This document shows, piece by piece, positions 10,522 to 18,498 of a stretch of 64,000 nucleotides of DNA (positions are counted from its first letter, which is position 1; each line of letters begins with the position of its first letter). Under the pieces are notes generated by a model, which was not told the origin of the DNA, searched no databases, and worked only from the letters and a program-made list of their open reading frames with translations. Origin of the DNA: Chromatiaceae bacterium (lineage in GTDB: Bacteria; Pseudomonadota; Gammaproteobacteria; Chromatiales; Chromatiaceae); the NCBI GenBank assembly GCA_026984455.1, contig JALSSC010000031.1, forward strand, positions 1-64,000, read 5' to 3'. Made by a program: the position numbers and the translations under genes.

Positions 10522-10956
10522 AGCGCAACCCCGGAGATCGCGTCATCTTCCCTCGAGCCGGTGGTGGGTCGGTGCGCTCCTACGGGCCTGTCCGGCTTTG
10601 GGAAGCGGGCTGGGCCATGTGGAGTGGTGGGTGTGATTTCCTTACTGTGGGGGCGCCTGGTAGGGAATGCGTCGTCGGTGAATGGAGGGATGATGTGGAC
10701 CGTCGTCCCAACTGCGTCCAGGACTTGCCGTTATCGAGTTCTCCATCCTGTGTTCCCGCAACGGCATTTTTTCGTGCTCCAGGGAGAGGCGCAGGAGCGA
10801 ATCGTGGTGGGAACCATGGCGTGCAATGGCTACGCCGCCCAGGAGTGGCCATAGGGGCCGACGATTCCTATGCCTCAGGCACGGAATCTGCTCCCGAGGG
10901 CTGCTCAGCACCGCGATCGCTTCCGGCGCTTCCGAGGCGCTGGGCAAGGAGTGCGC
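10522..10956. other. 435-base intergenic region
   Basis: No convincing gene is seen: the open frames here lack ribosome sites and family resemblance. Its right-hand part, about 10763-10860, is a diverged copy of the core of the GACGGGTAT-ended repeat family described below. A ribosome site (CAAGGA) for the next gene lies at its end. Confidence 0.5.
10763..10860 (+). repeat. Diverged partial copy of the GACGGGTAT-ended palindromic repeat
   Basis: The run from TTTTTTCGTGCTCC through GGAACCATGGCG to CGCCCAGGAGTGG aligns by eye with the core of the intact copy at 43733-43894 (TTCGTGCCTC, GGACTATGGCG, CGCCCAGGGGTGC). Many positions differ and the terminal inverted repeats are missing, so this looks like an old decayed copy. 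Confidence 0.55.
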
Positions 10957-12795
10957 ATGGCTAAGGAAAAGCCCCAGCGGCCTCGGGTGGGGGCGGTCGA
11001 GTGGGAACGCGCCGAGCCGATCCCGCTCGAAACCATCGCCAGCGAACTGCGGCGCCAATCGGAGATCGATTCGGCAGCGGTACCGTCCAGACCGGCCATC
11101 GTTTCCACGCAGCCATCGGAAGAATCCGTTGACGGGGACTCGTTTGCGGGCCTCCAGGCGGAGGTAGAGTGGCTACGGGATCAGAATCGAAGGCTCAAGG
11201 CACAGGTCGACAGGCTCAACGAGGGCAATGGGCCGCGGCGAACCAGCGATGTCCTTTCCCGGCAGATGGAGGAATACCTGCAACGCGCCGAGAAGGCCGA
11301 GAAGGCACGGCGCGAGACCGAGGCTGAGAATCTCGCCTTACGCAATCAGATCAAGGGCCTGCAACTCAGCCTGCAGCGCAGGTCCGACGAGCGCGAGGCA
11401 GGAGGCGGCGCCATAGCCGAGAGTGACGAGGTGCTTGCCCTGAGACATGAACTGGAACTGGTGCGCACCCAGGCCGCGGCGGACATCGAGACCCTGCGCG
11501 CGCAACTGAGCAGCACAGCCAAGCGTTCTGCCCGCGATGCGGAGCGGGAAGCGGATACACAGGCCCTGCGCCAGGAGGTGGATCATCTACGGGCCGCCGT
11601 GCAGGCCAAAGAGAATGCCTTGGAAGATCTCGCCGATCGCTGTCGCACCCTGGAGGATGCCATCGAGGATCGCGATCGTGCCATGGAGCGGCTGTTGAAC
11701 GAGACCGAGGAGGCGCGGACGGAGGCCTCCCCACCTCCCATGGTAGCGGCGGGCGATGCCGGTCCACGCCATTCCCTGGAGAAGGAGACCACACAATTCC
11801 TCGACCATGAACCCGAGGGCCAGCCAGCGGTGATCCGGCCGGGTTGGCTGCCTGTGTGGGTGGTGGCACTGATCGGTCTGTCGATCGGGGGCGTGGCGGG
11901 TTGGTGGTGGAGTGGCGCGGGTACGGTGGATTCACAGAGATCGGGCACGGCCGCCCGGCGGCCCGCCGGGGCCCTACGGGCCGGCGTGCAGGCGGATAGG
12001 CCCCGGGTCGTGGCCATCCCTGCGGCCTCGTCCGTGGTCTCCCCTGCGGGCCCTCGCCGTCCCACCCTGGAGCCCTTCCGCGACGCCATGCGGGGAGGCG
12101 GCAAGGGGCCCCTCATGGTGCCCCTTCGGGGCGGACAGTTCATCATGGGCAGTGCCTCTTCCCTGGCGGCCGCCAATGAGCGACCGCCCCATCGCGTGGA
12201 CTTGAGGCCCTTCGCCATCGCCCGTACCGAGACCACCCGGTCCGAATACCGGGCCTTTGCCCGCGCGACCGGCCGGGCGTTGGTCCCCGAACAGCAGGCC
12301 GGCCCCGGCAACCTGCCGGTGTCGGATGTCTCCTGGGACGACGCCGTCGCCTATTGCGAGTGGTTGTCCCGGCAGACCGGTCATGGCTATCGCCTCCCCA
12401 GCGAGGCCGAGTGGGAGTATGCGGTTCGCGGGGGGAGCGCCGACCACTACTGGTGGGGACGGGGCCGGGCCGAAGGGCGGGAGGTCTGTTTCGATTGCGG
12501 CTCCCGATGGGACCGAAAAGGCCCGGCGCCGGTGGCCTCCCTGGCCGGTAACGGCTTTGGCCTGTACGACATGGCCGGCAATCTCAGTGAGTGGACGCAG
12601 GACTGTTATCATCCGGACTACCGGAACGCGCCGGCCGATGGCCGCCCCTGGGTGGAACCCCATTGTAGTCAGCGCGTCGCTCGTGGCGGCGCCTACAACA
12701 AGCCGCAGACCTCCCTGCGTAGCGCCCAGCGCTACGGCTATGCCCCCGCGACCCGGCTGCCCTTCCTGGGTTTCAGGGTGGTGCGGGAGCGCTGA
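10957..12795 (+). CDS. Coiled-coil membrane protein with C-terminal FGE/SUMF1-like domain
   Basis: ATG 10957 is chosen because CAAGGA lies upstream and the product then begins MAKEKPQR; the frame is open from 10870. The product has about 612 residues: a long charged coiled coil (about 60-270), one transmembrane helix (about 296-317), a proline/alanine linker, and a formylglycine-generating-enzyme-like domain (about 384-612). FGE hallmarks are GGQFIMGS, YRLPSEAEWEYA, GLYDMAGNLSEWT and RVARGGAY. The active cysteine pair of true FGEs after RGGxx is absent (the stretch reads NKPQTSLRSAQR), so oxidation of sulfatase cysteines is unlikely. The FGE domain should face the periplasm if the coiled coil is cytoplasmic. 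Function is unknown. Confidence 0.83.
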   Translation: MAKEKPQRPRVGAVEWERAEPIPLETIASELRRQSEIDSAAVPSRPAIVSTQPSEESVDGDSFAGLQAEVEWLRDQNRRLKAQVDRLNEGNGPRRTSDVLSRQMEEYLQRAEKAEKARRETEAENLALRNQIKGLQLSLQRRSDEREAGGGAIAESDEVLALRHELELVRTQAAADIETLRAQLSSTAKRSARDAEREADTQALRQEVDHLRAAVQAKENALEDLADRCRTLEDAIEDRDRAMERLLNETEEARTEASPPPMVAAGDAGPRHSLEKETTQFLDHEPEGQPAVIRPGWLPVWVVALIGLSIGGVAGWWWSGAGTVDSQRSGTAARRPAGALRAGVQADRPRVVAIPAASSVVSPAGPRRPTLEPFRDAMRGGGKGPLMVPLRGGQFIMGSASSLAAANERPPHRVDLRPFAIARTETTRSEYRAFARATGRALVPEQQAGPGNLPVSDVSWDDAVAYCEWLSRQTGHGYRLPSEAEWEYAVRGGSADHYWWGRGRAEGREVCFDCGSRWDRKGPAPVASLAGNGFGLYDMAGNLSEWTQDCYHPDYRNAPADGRPWVEPHCSQRVARGGAYNKPQTSLRSAQRYGYAPATRLPFLGFRVVRER

Positions 12796-12843
12796 TGCCC
12801 TATTCGTGGCGCCCCAGGACGCCCGCCAAGCACACGAGATCCA

Positions 12844-13506
12844 ATGCATTCTTCCAGACCGTCCTCCCGCCTGACCTTCCCCGAGGCCGAGGCCCGCCTG
12901 CCCTGGCTGGCCACCCTGTTGGAGATGTACGCGCTCAGCGACCGGGGCGTGGCCGAGGCGATTCGGCGGCAGGAGGTCCTGGGGCGGCGCCTGGCCTGTG
13001 GTCCGGGCTGTGCCGCCTGCTGTCGCTGCCACCTGGACATTCCCGTCTATCCGCTGGAGTTGACCGGGATCTACTGGTATGTGCTGGAGGAGACGCAGGG
13101 GCCGCAACGGGTGGCCTTGCAAGAGAATCTCGCGGCCTACCGACAGGGGGAGGCCTGCCCCTTTCTGCTGGACGACACCTGTGGGATCCATCCCATGCGG
13201 CCCATGGCCTGCCGCAACTTCAACGTCTTCGGCCGGCCCTGTGCCGAAGGCGAGGATGCCTTCCACAGCCGCCGTGGGGACGTGCTCGATCCCCCTCGTG
13301 AGAGCCAGCGTGCGGCCCTGGAACGGATGTTGGTGGCCCATGGCGTCCGACCGAAGGCCGCACGCCGCGCACGAGTGCGTAGTGGCCAGGTCCATGTCCT
13401 GGCGCAGGTGCTGCAAAAGGTCGATTGGCGCCGCCTGGCCGCGCGTATGGAGGGTGGACAGGGTTCTGGACCGGGACCGGAAGATCCCGGGGCGACGGGT
13501 ATATAA
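12844..13506 (+). CDS. YkgJ-family cysteine-cluster protein
   Basis: The 220-residue product has the YkgJ (Fe/Zn-chelating cysteine cluster) pattern: CGPGCAACCRC near residue 52, then CPFLLDDTCGIHPMRPMACR near residue 102. Such proteins are predicted to bind a metal ion or an iron-sulfur cluster; their function is mostly unknown. The start ATG at 12844 lacks a strong ribosome site. The C-terminal 60 residues are basic and low in conservation signals. The gene lies upstream of a 2OG-Fe(II) oxygenase gene. Confidence 0.8.
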   Translation: MHSSRPSSRLTFPEAEARLPWLATLLEMYALSDRGVAEAIRRQEVLGRRLACGPGCAACCRCHLDIPVYPLELTGIYWYVLEETQGPQRVALQENLAAYRQGEACPFLLDDTCGIHPMRPMACRNFNVFGRPCAEGEDAFHSRRGDVLDPPRESQRAALERMLVAHGVRPKAARRARVRSGQVHVLAQVLQKVDWRRLAARMEGGQGSGPGPEDPGATGI

Positions 13507-13507
13507 T
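13494..13507 (+). promoter_or_regulatory. Candidate promoter (GACGGGTATATAAT) for the 2OG oxygenase gene
   Basis: A perfect -10 hexamer TATAAT at 13502-13507 sits inside the motif GACGGGTATA, 27 bases before the ATG at 13534. No good -35 hexamer lies 17 bases upstream. It overlaps the stop codon of the YkgJ gene. The same GACGGGTAT string recurs elsewhere in the window. Confidence 0.5.
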
Positions 13508-13533
13508 CGCAGTTTTCCATCAGGTCGAGAGCC

Positions 13534-14139
13534 ATGTCCGTCGAACGCCGGGTCGGAGTCCTCCCCACCATCCGCGAGGTGGCCCCTAACAGCTTCATCT
13601 TCGAACGCCCGGGGGCCTTGCCCGCGACCTTCTGCGAAGAGGTCATCCGGCGCTTCGAGGCGCAGCCCGAATACCATCGCGCGGGCCGTATCGGGCAGGT
13701 GCGGATGGAAGATCCGGGGATCAAGAAGACCACCGATCTGGTGGTGAGCGACAAGCCAGACTGGAAGGACATCGACCGCGGATTCTTCCGCTGCGTGGCC
13801 GCCGCCCTCCAGGAGTTTCGTGAGGTCTATCCGTACTTCAAGGGGCCGTTCAAGGACATGGGTTACCAGGTGCAGCGCTATCTGCCCGGTGAGTATTACC
13901 ACTGGCACATCGATGGCGGGAGTCACGAGTTCAGCCAGCGTCAACTGGTGGTGCTCTGGTACCTCAACGACGTCGCCGGCCCGGGCGGCGAGACCGAGTT
14001 CCTCTACCAGGGGATCAAGGTGCGGCCGGAGCAGGGCAAGCTGGTCCTGTTTCCGCCCTTTTGGACCCACGAACACCGCGCGGTACGGATGGAACAGGGG
14101 GTGAAGTACATCGCCACGACCTGGGTGGTGTTCGCCTGA
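13534..14139 (+). CDS. 2-oxoglutarate/Fe(II)-dependent oxygenase (prolyl-4-hydroxylase type)
   Basis: The 201-residue protein has the double-stranded beta-helix iron site of 2OG oxygenases. The HxD motif is in YHWHIDGG near residues 124-129, and the distal histidine is in WTHEHRAV near residue 178. The sequence YLNDV...GGETEFL between them is typical of the P4Hc (prolyl-4-hydroxylase) superfamily. The substrate is unknown. It is followed after one base by the next gene and shares an apparent three-gene unit with two proteins of unknown function. Confidence 0.87.
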   Translation: MSVERRVGVLPTIREVAPNSFIFERPGALPATFCEEVIRRFEAQPEYHRAGRIGQVRMEDPGIKKTTDLVVSDKPDWKDIDRGFFRCVAAALQEFREVYPYFKGPFKDMGYQVQRYLPGEYYHWHIDGGSHEFSQRQLVVLWYLNDVAGPGGETEFLYQGIKVRPEQGKLVLFPPFWTHEHRAVRMEQGVKYIATTWVVFA

Positions 14140-14140
14140 G

Positions 14141-14521
14141 ATGGCCGGTCCCTTGCCATTGCTGGCCATCGTAGAACTCGGTGGCTATCCTAACTTCAGC
14201 GGGTTGTACCGGCGTTGCGGGTATGAGCCGGAGATGGTGGCCACTCAGCGCAAGGCCCTGGCGGCCCTCAAGCGCGGGCTGCCGCGGGTGGTGGTGGCGG
14301 AATACAACTGGCAATACGACTTCCGCGATCGCAGTTCCAATCTCGAGACCCTGATGGCGCGCCTCCAGCCCCATCCCGAGGTGCGTGTGATCCTGTTCCA
14401 TCTGCCGGAGCATGGCGGGCGGCTGGCCCAGTTCCGGCGGCGCTTCCGCGTGTTCGAGGCCCTGCCGTTGCCGCTGGACGAGGCCCGTCTGGAGGCCGCC
14501 CTGCGCCGGGCGTTGATCTGA
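14141..14521 (+). CDS. Conserved hypothetical protein, receiver-like fold without phosphorylation site
   Basis: I do not recognise this 126-residue protein. It alternates hydrophobic strands (LPLLAIVEL, RVVVAEYNW, VRVILFHLP) with amphipathic helices and ends in a helix (LDEARLEAALRRALI), a pattern like a response-regulator receiver domain. The aspartate and lysine positions of a true receiver are not obvious, so phosphorylation is doubtful. It starts one base after the oxygenase stop and ends three bases before the next gene, so it is probably cotranscribed and coupled. Confidence 0.65.
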   Translation: MAGPLPLLAIVELGGYPNFSGLYRRCGYEPEMVATQRKALAALKRGLPRVVVAEYNWQYDFRDRSSNLETLMARLQPHPEVRVILFHLPEHGGRLAQFRRRFRVFEALPLPLDEARLEAALRRALI

Positions 14522-14524
14522 GGC

Positions 14525-15229
14525 ATGGACGGGCTCGCCCCCGACCTGCGTCCCTTCATCGGCGTCGGTGTCCTTCTGCTGTTGTTTCTGGCGATGGCCA
14601 GCCTGGTCCAGAAGTACCAGGCCTGGCAGGCCGAGAAGGCCGCCCGCGCCCAGCGCCTGATACGCGGGGCGCGGCGTCTCGCCCGTGGTCTGGATACCCT
14701 GGGCCCGGGATACCTGCCGCCCGATCTGTTGCAGGTCCTGGAGGACGAACTGAGGACCCGTTATCAGGCGGTGCTCACGCTCTTCCCCCAGGATGCCCGG
14801 GTCGCCGCCTGGCTCGAAGAGTTGGGGCAGGGCAGCACCCCGGAGCGCCTCGATGCGGAATGGACCCCTCCCGAGGTGAAGGACGACGCGGATCTCACCC
14901 GCTTCAGCCAAGGGCTCACCTTGCTGGTCGTCTGGTTGCGGGAGGAATCCGGGGAGGCCCTGCTGCCAGAGGATGCGCGTCAGTTGCGTGAGCGCCTCAT
15001 CGCCCTGCGCGCCCAGGTCCACTATGCCTACCGCATCGCTCAGGCCCACGACCGGGCGGCCGAGGGGGACTGGGATGGGGCATTGGCGGCAGTGAACCTC
15101 CTGTTGTTGTTCCTGCGTGAGCGGGCCCCACGTGGTGATCAGGGCAAGGCCCTCTATGCCCAGGCCATGGAGGTCTACCAGAGGCTGATGCACAAACAAC
15201 CCTTGGATGACGAAGGGAAAGGGGCGTGA
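14525..15229 (+). CDS. Hypothetical protein with one N-terminal membrane anchor
   Basis: The 234-residue product has a single hydrophobic helix at residues about 11-28 and then a mainly alpha-helical soluble region rich in leucine, alanine and arginine. The run AQAHDRAAEGDWDGALAAV near residue 177 resembles a TPR-like helix pair. No catalytic motif is visible. It is the last gene of the cluster that begins with the 2OG oxygenase, and it converges on the gene at 15242. Confidence 0.6.
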   Translation: MDGLAPDLRPFIGVGVLLLLFLAMASLVQKYQAWQAEKAARAQRLIRGARRLARGLDTLGPGYLPPDLLQVLEDELRTRYQAVLTLFPQDARVAAWLEELGQGSTPERLDAEWTPPEVKDDADLTRFSQGLTLLVVWLREESGEALLPEDARQLRERLIALRAQVHYAYRIAQAHDRAAEGDWDGALAAVNLLLLFLRERAPRGDQGKALYAQAMEVYQRLMHKQPLDDEGKGA

Positions 15230-15241
15230 GCCCCCCGATCG

Positions 15242-15574
15242 TCATTGGGTTGGCGGCATCTCGAAGCGGGTGAGGGGCATCTCACCGGTGACATCGATCT
15301 CCACCGTGTCCACACCGGGCATCCGCGAGAGGATATAGCCCGCCATGAGCCGGCCCAGGCGGGCGTCACGGTTCTCGATGGCCGTATACAGCTTGTCCGC
15401 GACGATCTGGCAGCGTTGTTTTCGGTCAGGGTTGGGCACCCATTCGCGGCCCATCTGCCAGCCCCGGTCCAGGTCACGGTCCATCTGGTCGAAAAAACCC
15501 TGGGCCTTGTGGAGCAAGTCGTCGGGGACCTGGAGTTCGTAGAGTTCGTCTTCGATGATCGCTTTGAGTTGCAT
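15242..15574 (-). CDS. Conserved hypothetical cytoplasmic protein
   Basis: The frame is open from 15631, but I prefer the ATG at 15574, which begins MQLKAIIEDELYELQVPDD; this gives 110 residues. The protein is acidic and predicted helical, with no membrane segment or known catalytic motif. It ends with the strand-like EIDVTGEMPLTRFEMPP. Small proteins of this type occur in sulfur-oxidising gammaproteobacteria, but I cannot name a family. It is a single gene convergent with the membrane-anchored protein. Confidence 0.6.
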   Translation of the reverse strand: MQLKAIIEDELYELQVPDDLLHKAQGFFDQMDRDLDRGWQMGREWVPNPDRKQRCQIVADKLYTAIENRDARLGRLMAGYILSRMPGVDTVEIDVTGEMPLTRFEMPPTQ

Positions 15575-15692
15575 GATTCCGGTCGCGGGTTGAGGTGTCG
15601 TCAGTGGGTATTGTATACGCCTGCCCGTCACCTGTGGATTTCCGGTTTCTCAGAGGCGTGCCGGACGAGCCGCGTCTACTGCGAGCGTTTCT

Positions 15693-15826
15693 CACGGCGA
15701 TGGCGGGATGCGCTGCCGCTTTCCCGCCCTACGGGCCATCACGGCGATGGCGGGATGCGCTGTCGCTTTCCCGCCCTACGGGCCATCACGGCGATGGCGG
15801 GATGCGCTGTCGCTTTCCCGCCCTAC
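15693..15826. repeat. Three tandem copies of a 47-base palindromic (REP-like) unit
   Basis: Units run 15693-15739, 15740-15786 and 15787-15826, the last being cut short. They differ at a single T/C position over the shared part. Each unit holds the inverted repeat GGCGGGA...TCCCGCC around the loop TGCGCTGYCGCTT, so each can fold into a hairpin. This is a REP-type intergenic repeat. No spacers are present, so it is not a CRISPR array. Confidence 0.9.
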
Positions 15827-15870
15827 CCAACTACCTGTAGTGAACCCCCACCGTCTTTGAGGATCGAATC

Positions 15871-16545
15871 ATGCTTTTGGAAATCCCCCGTATCTTAGAA
15901 CAGCCTCAGATCGACAAGATCCGCGAACTGGTGGACCGGGCCGGCTTCGTGGACGGGCGCCTTACCGCCGGCAGTGCCGCCGCCCAGGTGAAACGCAATC
16001 AGGAGATGCGCCAGGAGCCGGATGCCATGCGCACCCTGGTGCGCATCGTCCTGAGCGCCCTGGGCCACAACGCGACCTTCAAGGCCGCGGCCTTGCCCCT
16101 GCGCATGGCCGACCCCATCGTCGCCCGGTATGAACCAGGGATGGCCTATGGCGAACACGTGGACGACCCCATCATGGGCTCGGCGGGTCCGCGTTTCCGC
16201 ACCGATGTCTCCATGACGGTGTTTCTCAATCCGCCCGAGAGCTACGACGGCGGGGAACTGGTGATCCGCACCACCTATGGCGAGAAGCGGGTCAAGCTGG
16301 CCGCCGGCGACGCGGTGATCTATCCCTCCCGGAGCCTGCACGGGGTCGCCCCGGTGACCCGCGGGGAGCGCCTGGTGGTGCTCACCTGGATCCAGAGCTA
16401 CGTGCGGGATCCCGAGCGCAGGGAACTTCTCTACGAGTTGCATCTGGCGCGTGAGGCCCTGCTGGGCGAACGGCCCGGGGAGGCCATCACCGGCCAGGTG
16501 GATCGTTCCTATGTCAATCTGCTCAGGATGTGGGCCGAGTTGTGA
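15871..16545 (+). CDS. PKHD-type Fe(II)/2OG hydroxylase, PiuC/YbiX family
   Basis: The 224-residue product matches the PiuC/YbiX family in length and motifs. The iron ligands are GEHVDDP near residues 90-96 and SLHGVAP near 154-160, followed by RGERLVVLTWIQSYVRD with the 2OG-binding arginine. Family members are often linked to iron uptake, sitting beside TonB receptors; none is present here. The start ATG at 15871 lies just after the REP-like repeats. The 3' end overlaps the convergent kinase gene by 23 bases. Confidence 0.9.
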   Translation: MLLEIPRILEQPQIDKIRELVDRAGFVDGRLTAGSAAAQVKRNQEMRQEPDAMRTLVRIVLSALGHNATFKAAALPLRMADPIVARYEPGMAYGEHVDDPIMGSAGPRFRTDVSMTVFLNPPESYDGGELVIRTTYGEKRVKLAAGDAVIYPSRSLHGVAPVTRGERLVVLTWIQSYVRDPERRELLYELHLAREALLGERPGEAITGQVDRSYVNLLRMWAEL

Positions 16546-17389
16546 GGTCTTCCACCGCCGCCACCGCGGCGTCGAGGTCGGCGTAGTCCAACTCCCAGGC
16601 CGGTACCCGCTCCACCACCGAGGCCACCGCCTCGAAGCCGCGGGCCCCCTGGAGGCCGTAGTTGAACGCGTTGCCCGCCAGGCCCAGAAAACAGCGTCCC
16701 TTGGGGAAGGGGCGCGGCCGGTGTCCGCCTGCGGGGTGGTAGTGGGGGAACAGGATCCAGCGGGGCCGGGCGGGCTCGCCCGCGCGGGCGAAACTCTCGG
16801 CGGTGGGGCGCACATGGGCCACGTCGCCCTTGCGGGTGCGCGGGTACAGGGGGCCGAGCACGGCCTCGGGGACCGCCTTGCGCAGGGCGGGGATGGCGGC
16901 GTTCTTCAGCGGGATGGGGCGCGGCAGGGCGCACAGGCACCCGTTCTCGGGCAGGTACAGTCCGAATTCGTCGGAGAGCAGGCGCCAGCCCCGATGCATC
17001 AGGGCCGCGGCCAGGGTGCTCTTGCCGGAACCGGGGTTGCCCGGGAGCAACAGGGCGTCCTCCCCACGGGCCAGGACGGCCATGTGCCACAGCAGGTACT
17101 CGTGGGCCTGCATGGCGATGCACCAGTTGAGGCCCCATTCGAAGAAGGGGTAGGCGTGATCCAGGGGGAATGGCTGGAAAGGGGTCTCTATATCGGTGTG
17201 GAATTGGATCTGGGGGGCGAGCAGGCGGCGCAGACCAGGCACGCGGGCCATGCGGATATGGAAGTCGTGGACGCCATCCTCCGATCCTTGCAGGCGGTCG
17301 CCATAGAAGAAGGCCAGGCGTTGCATGAGGGCCGCCGGGCCCTGGACGCGGATGCGGAAGGGACCGGTGGTCAGACTGCGGCGTGGCAT
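16523..17389 (-). CDS. HprK-related kinase A
   Basis: The 288-residue protein resembles the C-terminal kinase part of HPr kinase/phosphorylase. It has the P-loop GNPGSGKST at residues 117-125 and a following LLSDEFG block (about 138-143) in the place of the HprK metal-binding region. It matches the HprK-related kinase A group of the 'HPr-rel-A' cassettes, known from comparative genomics but without a proven substrate. The start overlaps the end of the PqqD-like gene by 19 bases, implying translational coupling. No HPr or PTS gene lies in the window. Confidence 0.85.
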   Translation of the reverse strand: MPRRSLTTGPFRIRVQGPAALMQRLAFFYGDRLQGSEDGVHDFHIRMARVPGLRRLLAPQIQFHTDIETPFQPFPLDHAYPFFEWGLNWCIAMQAHEYLLWHMAVLARGEDALLLPGNPGSGKSTLAAALMHRGWRLLSDEFGLYLPENGCLCALPRPIPLKNAAIPALRKAVPEAVLGPLYPRTRKGDVAHVRPTAESFARAGEPARPRWILFPHYHPAGGHRPRPFPKGRCFLGLAGNAFNYGLQGARGFEAVASVVERVPAWELDYADLDAAVAAVEDLTTRPTS

Positions 17390-17706
17390 TCCGGTGGGCG
17401 GTACAGGTCGGGGCCCCGCTCCATGGGGGCGAGGACCAGTCCCATCTCGGCGAGCAGATCCAGGTGGGCGGGGAGCGTGGCGGCGAGACCCTGACGCTCG
17501 GCCGGGGCGAGGTCCAGGCCCAGGCGCCCCAGGAGTTCAGCCTCGCTGTGCGGCCCTTCCTGGATCAGGTCGAGCACCGCGGCCGCCATGGCGTTGAGGA
17601 CATGGGTCTGACCCGAGAAGGGGTCGAACAGGAAACGCTCCCCCTCCCACTCGTGCCAGCGCAGTTGGCCGAGGTGCGAGGCGGGCCGCCACAAGGGGTC
17701 AGGCAA
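17371..17706 (-). CDS. PqqD-like peptide chaperone of the HPr-rel-A system
   Basis: The 111-residue protein has the PqqD fold pattern: an initial beta hairpin (LFDPFSGQTHVLNAMAAAVL) followed by a winged-helix-like set of helices. PqqD domains bind leader peptides and present them to modifying enzymes. Here the gene overlaps both neighbours, the small secreted protein upstream by 8 bases and the kinase downstream by 19 bases. That arrangement suggests it carries the upstream product or a peptide to the kinase, which is an inference. Confidence 0.82.
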   Translation of the reverse strand: MPDPLWRPASHLGQLRWHEWEGERFLFDPFSGQTHVLNAMAAAVLDLIQEGPHSEAELLGRLGLDLAPAERQGLAATLPAHLDLLAEMGLVLAPMERGPDLYRPPECHAAV

Positions 17707-18091
17707 AGGAGGCGTAACAGGAGACGGTGACCGCGGTATCGCTGGGATTTCCCGTCTCGATTACCGTGCCATTGTTGTCCACGAAACGTTTAAGGGTCCA
17801 CTTTTCCTTGGTCAGCATGTTGTTTGGATCGTTTGGATCGGGCACCTGGATGGTATCGGGTGGTGTATTCCAGACCCAATCCGGGTTGGGATTCCCAGCG
17901 CCGGGATCCTGGATTACGGGATCGGCGGGGGCGTCGCCGGCCCCATTGGCCATGCATTGAAAGCTGCTGGTGTTGGCCTGGGCGGCACCGTTGGCCAGGG
18001 TCAGGATCACCGGGGCGCCGGCCACTGCCTTGATCACGCGGCGGCGGGAGGTGTCCGCAGAACTGTCTCGGCCTTTTCGTTTCGGGTCCAT
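17699..18091 (-). CDS. Small protein with Tat-like signal, candidate substrate of the HPr-rel-A cassette
   Basis: The 130-residue product has a basic start followed by SRRRVIKAVAGAPVILTL and an AQA cleavage-like site near residue 39, resembling a twin-arginine signal peptide. The predicted mature part is about 90 residues, rich in proline, asparagine and aspartate. It has one cysteine near its start (SFQC) and one near its end (VSCYASFA), compatible with a disulfide or another modification. I do not recognise its family beyond similarity in layout to small proteins next to HprK-related kinases. It is the first gene of the coupled three-gene set. Confidence 0.68.
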   Translation of the reverse strand: MDPKRKGRDSSADTSRRRVIKAVAGAPVILTLANGAAQANTSSFQCMANGAGDAPADPVIQDPGAGNPNPDWVWNTPPDTIQVPDPNDPNNMLTKEKWTLKRFVDNNGTVIETGNPSDTAVTVSCYASFA

Positions 18092-18498
18092 GGTGGTTGC
18101 TCGGTTAGGGTAGACTGGACGGGATTTCGCCGGCGGGCGAACGCCTTCTGAGCGGCATGCAAGGTATGGGCCAGTATACGCATGCGTTTGATTTTACAGT
18201 GTAAGGAATAAGGTTCTTGGTTTATCTGTTGCTCGATGTAAAATTCATGGACACTGCGCTACAGATTGAAATTGACTGGACGTTTCTGTGCGTCCCTATA
18301 CAAGAGGGCCGCATGGGGGCGGCCTCGGCCGCCACCACTCCGGCATGGCGTGGCCGTGCCGCGGCCTGCTGATGTCGCTCCGGCGGGGAAATCCGCAGGA
18401 GGCAAGATTGGCCTGTACTGTAGGATACGCACGGCCTCCGTGTTGTCCCACTCGCCACTCCTCTGGGGAATTGGGTGCTGTCGACGGAGGGCCTTCAC
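18092..18498. other. 407-base divergent intergenic region
   Basis: This region separates the small secreted protein (minus) from the nucleotidyltransferase (plus). The part from about 18175 to 18290 is clearly richer in A and T than its surroundings and probably holds the divergent promoters, although I cannot assign hexamers with confidence. The ribosome site GGAGG at 18486-18490, eight bases before GTG 18499, fixes the start of the plus-strand gene. Confidence 0.5.

Noticed and set aside
12109-12795. Active formylglycine-generating enzyme (sulfatase maturase)
   Set aside because: The FGE fold motifs are present but the cysteines needed for oxygen activation are not, and no sulfatase gene is nearby.
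15693-15826. Possible CRISPR array
   Set aside because: The 47-base units are directly adjacent with no variable spacers, and no cas genes are present.
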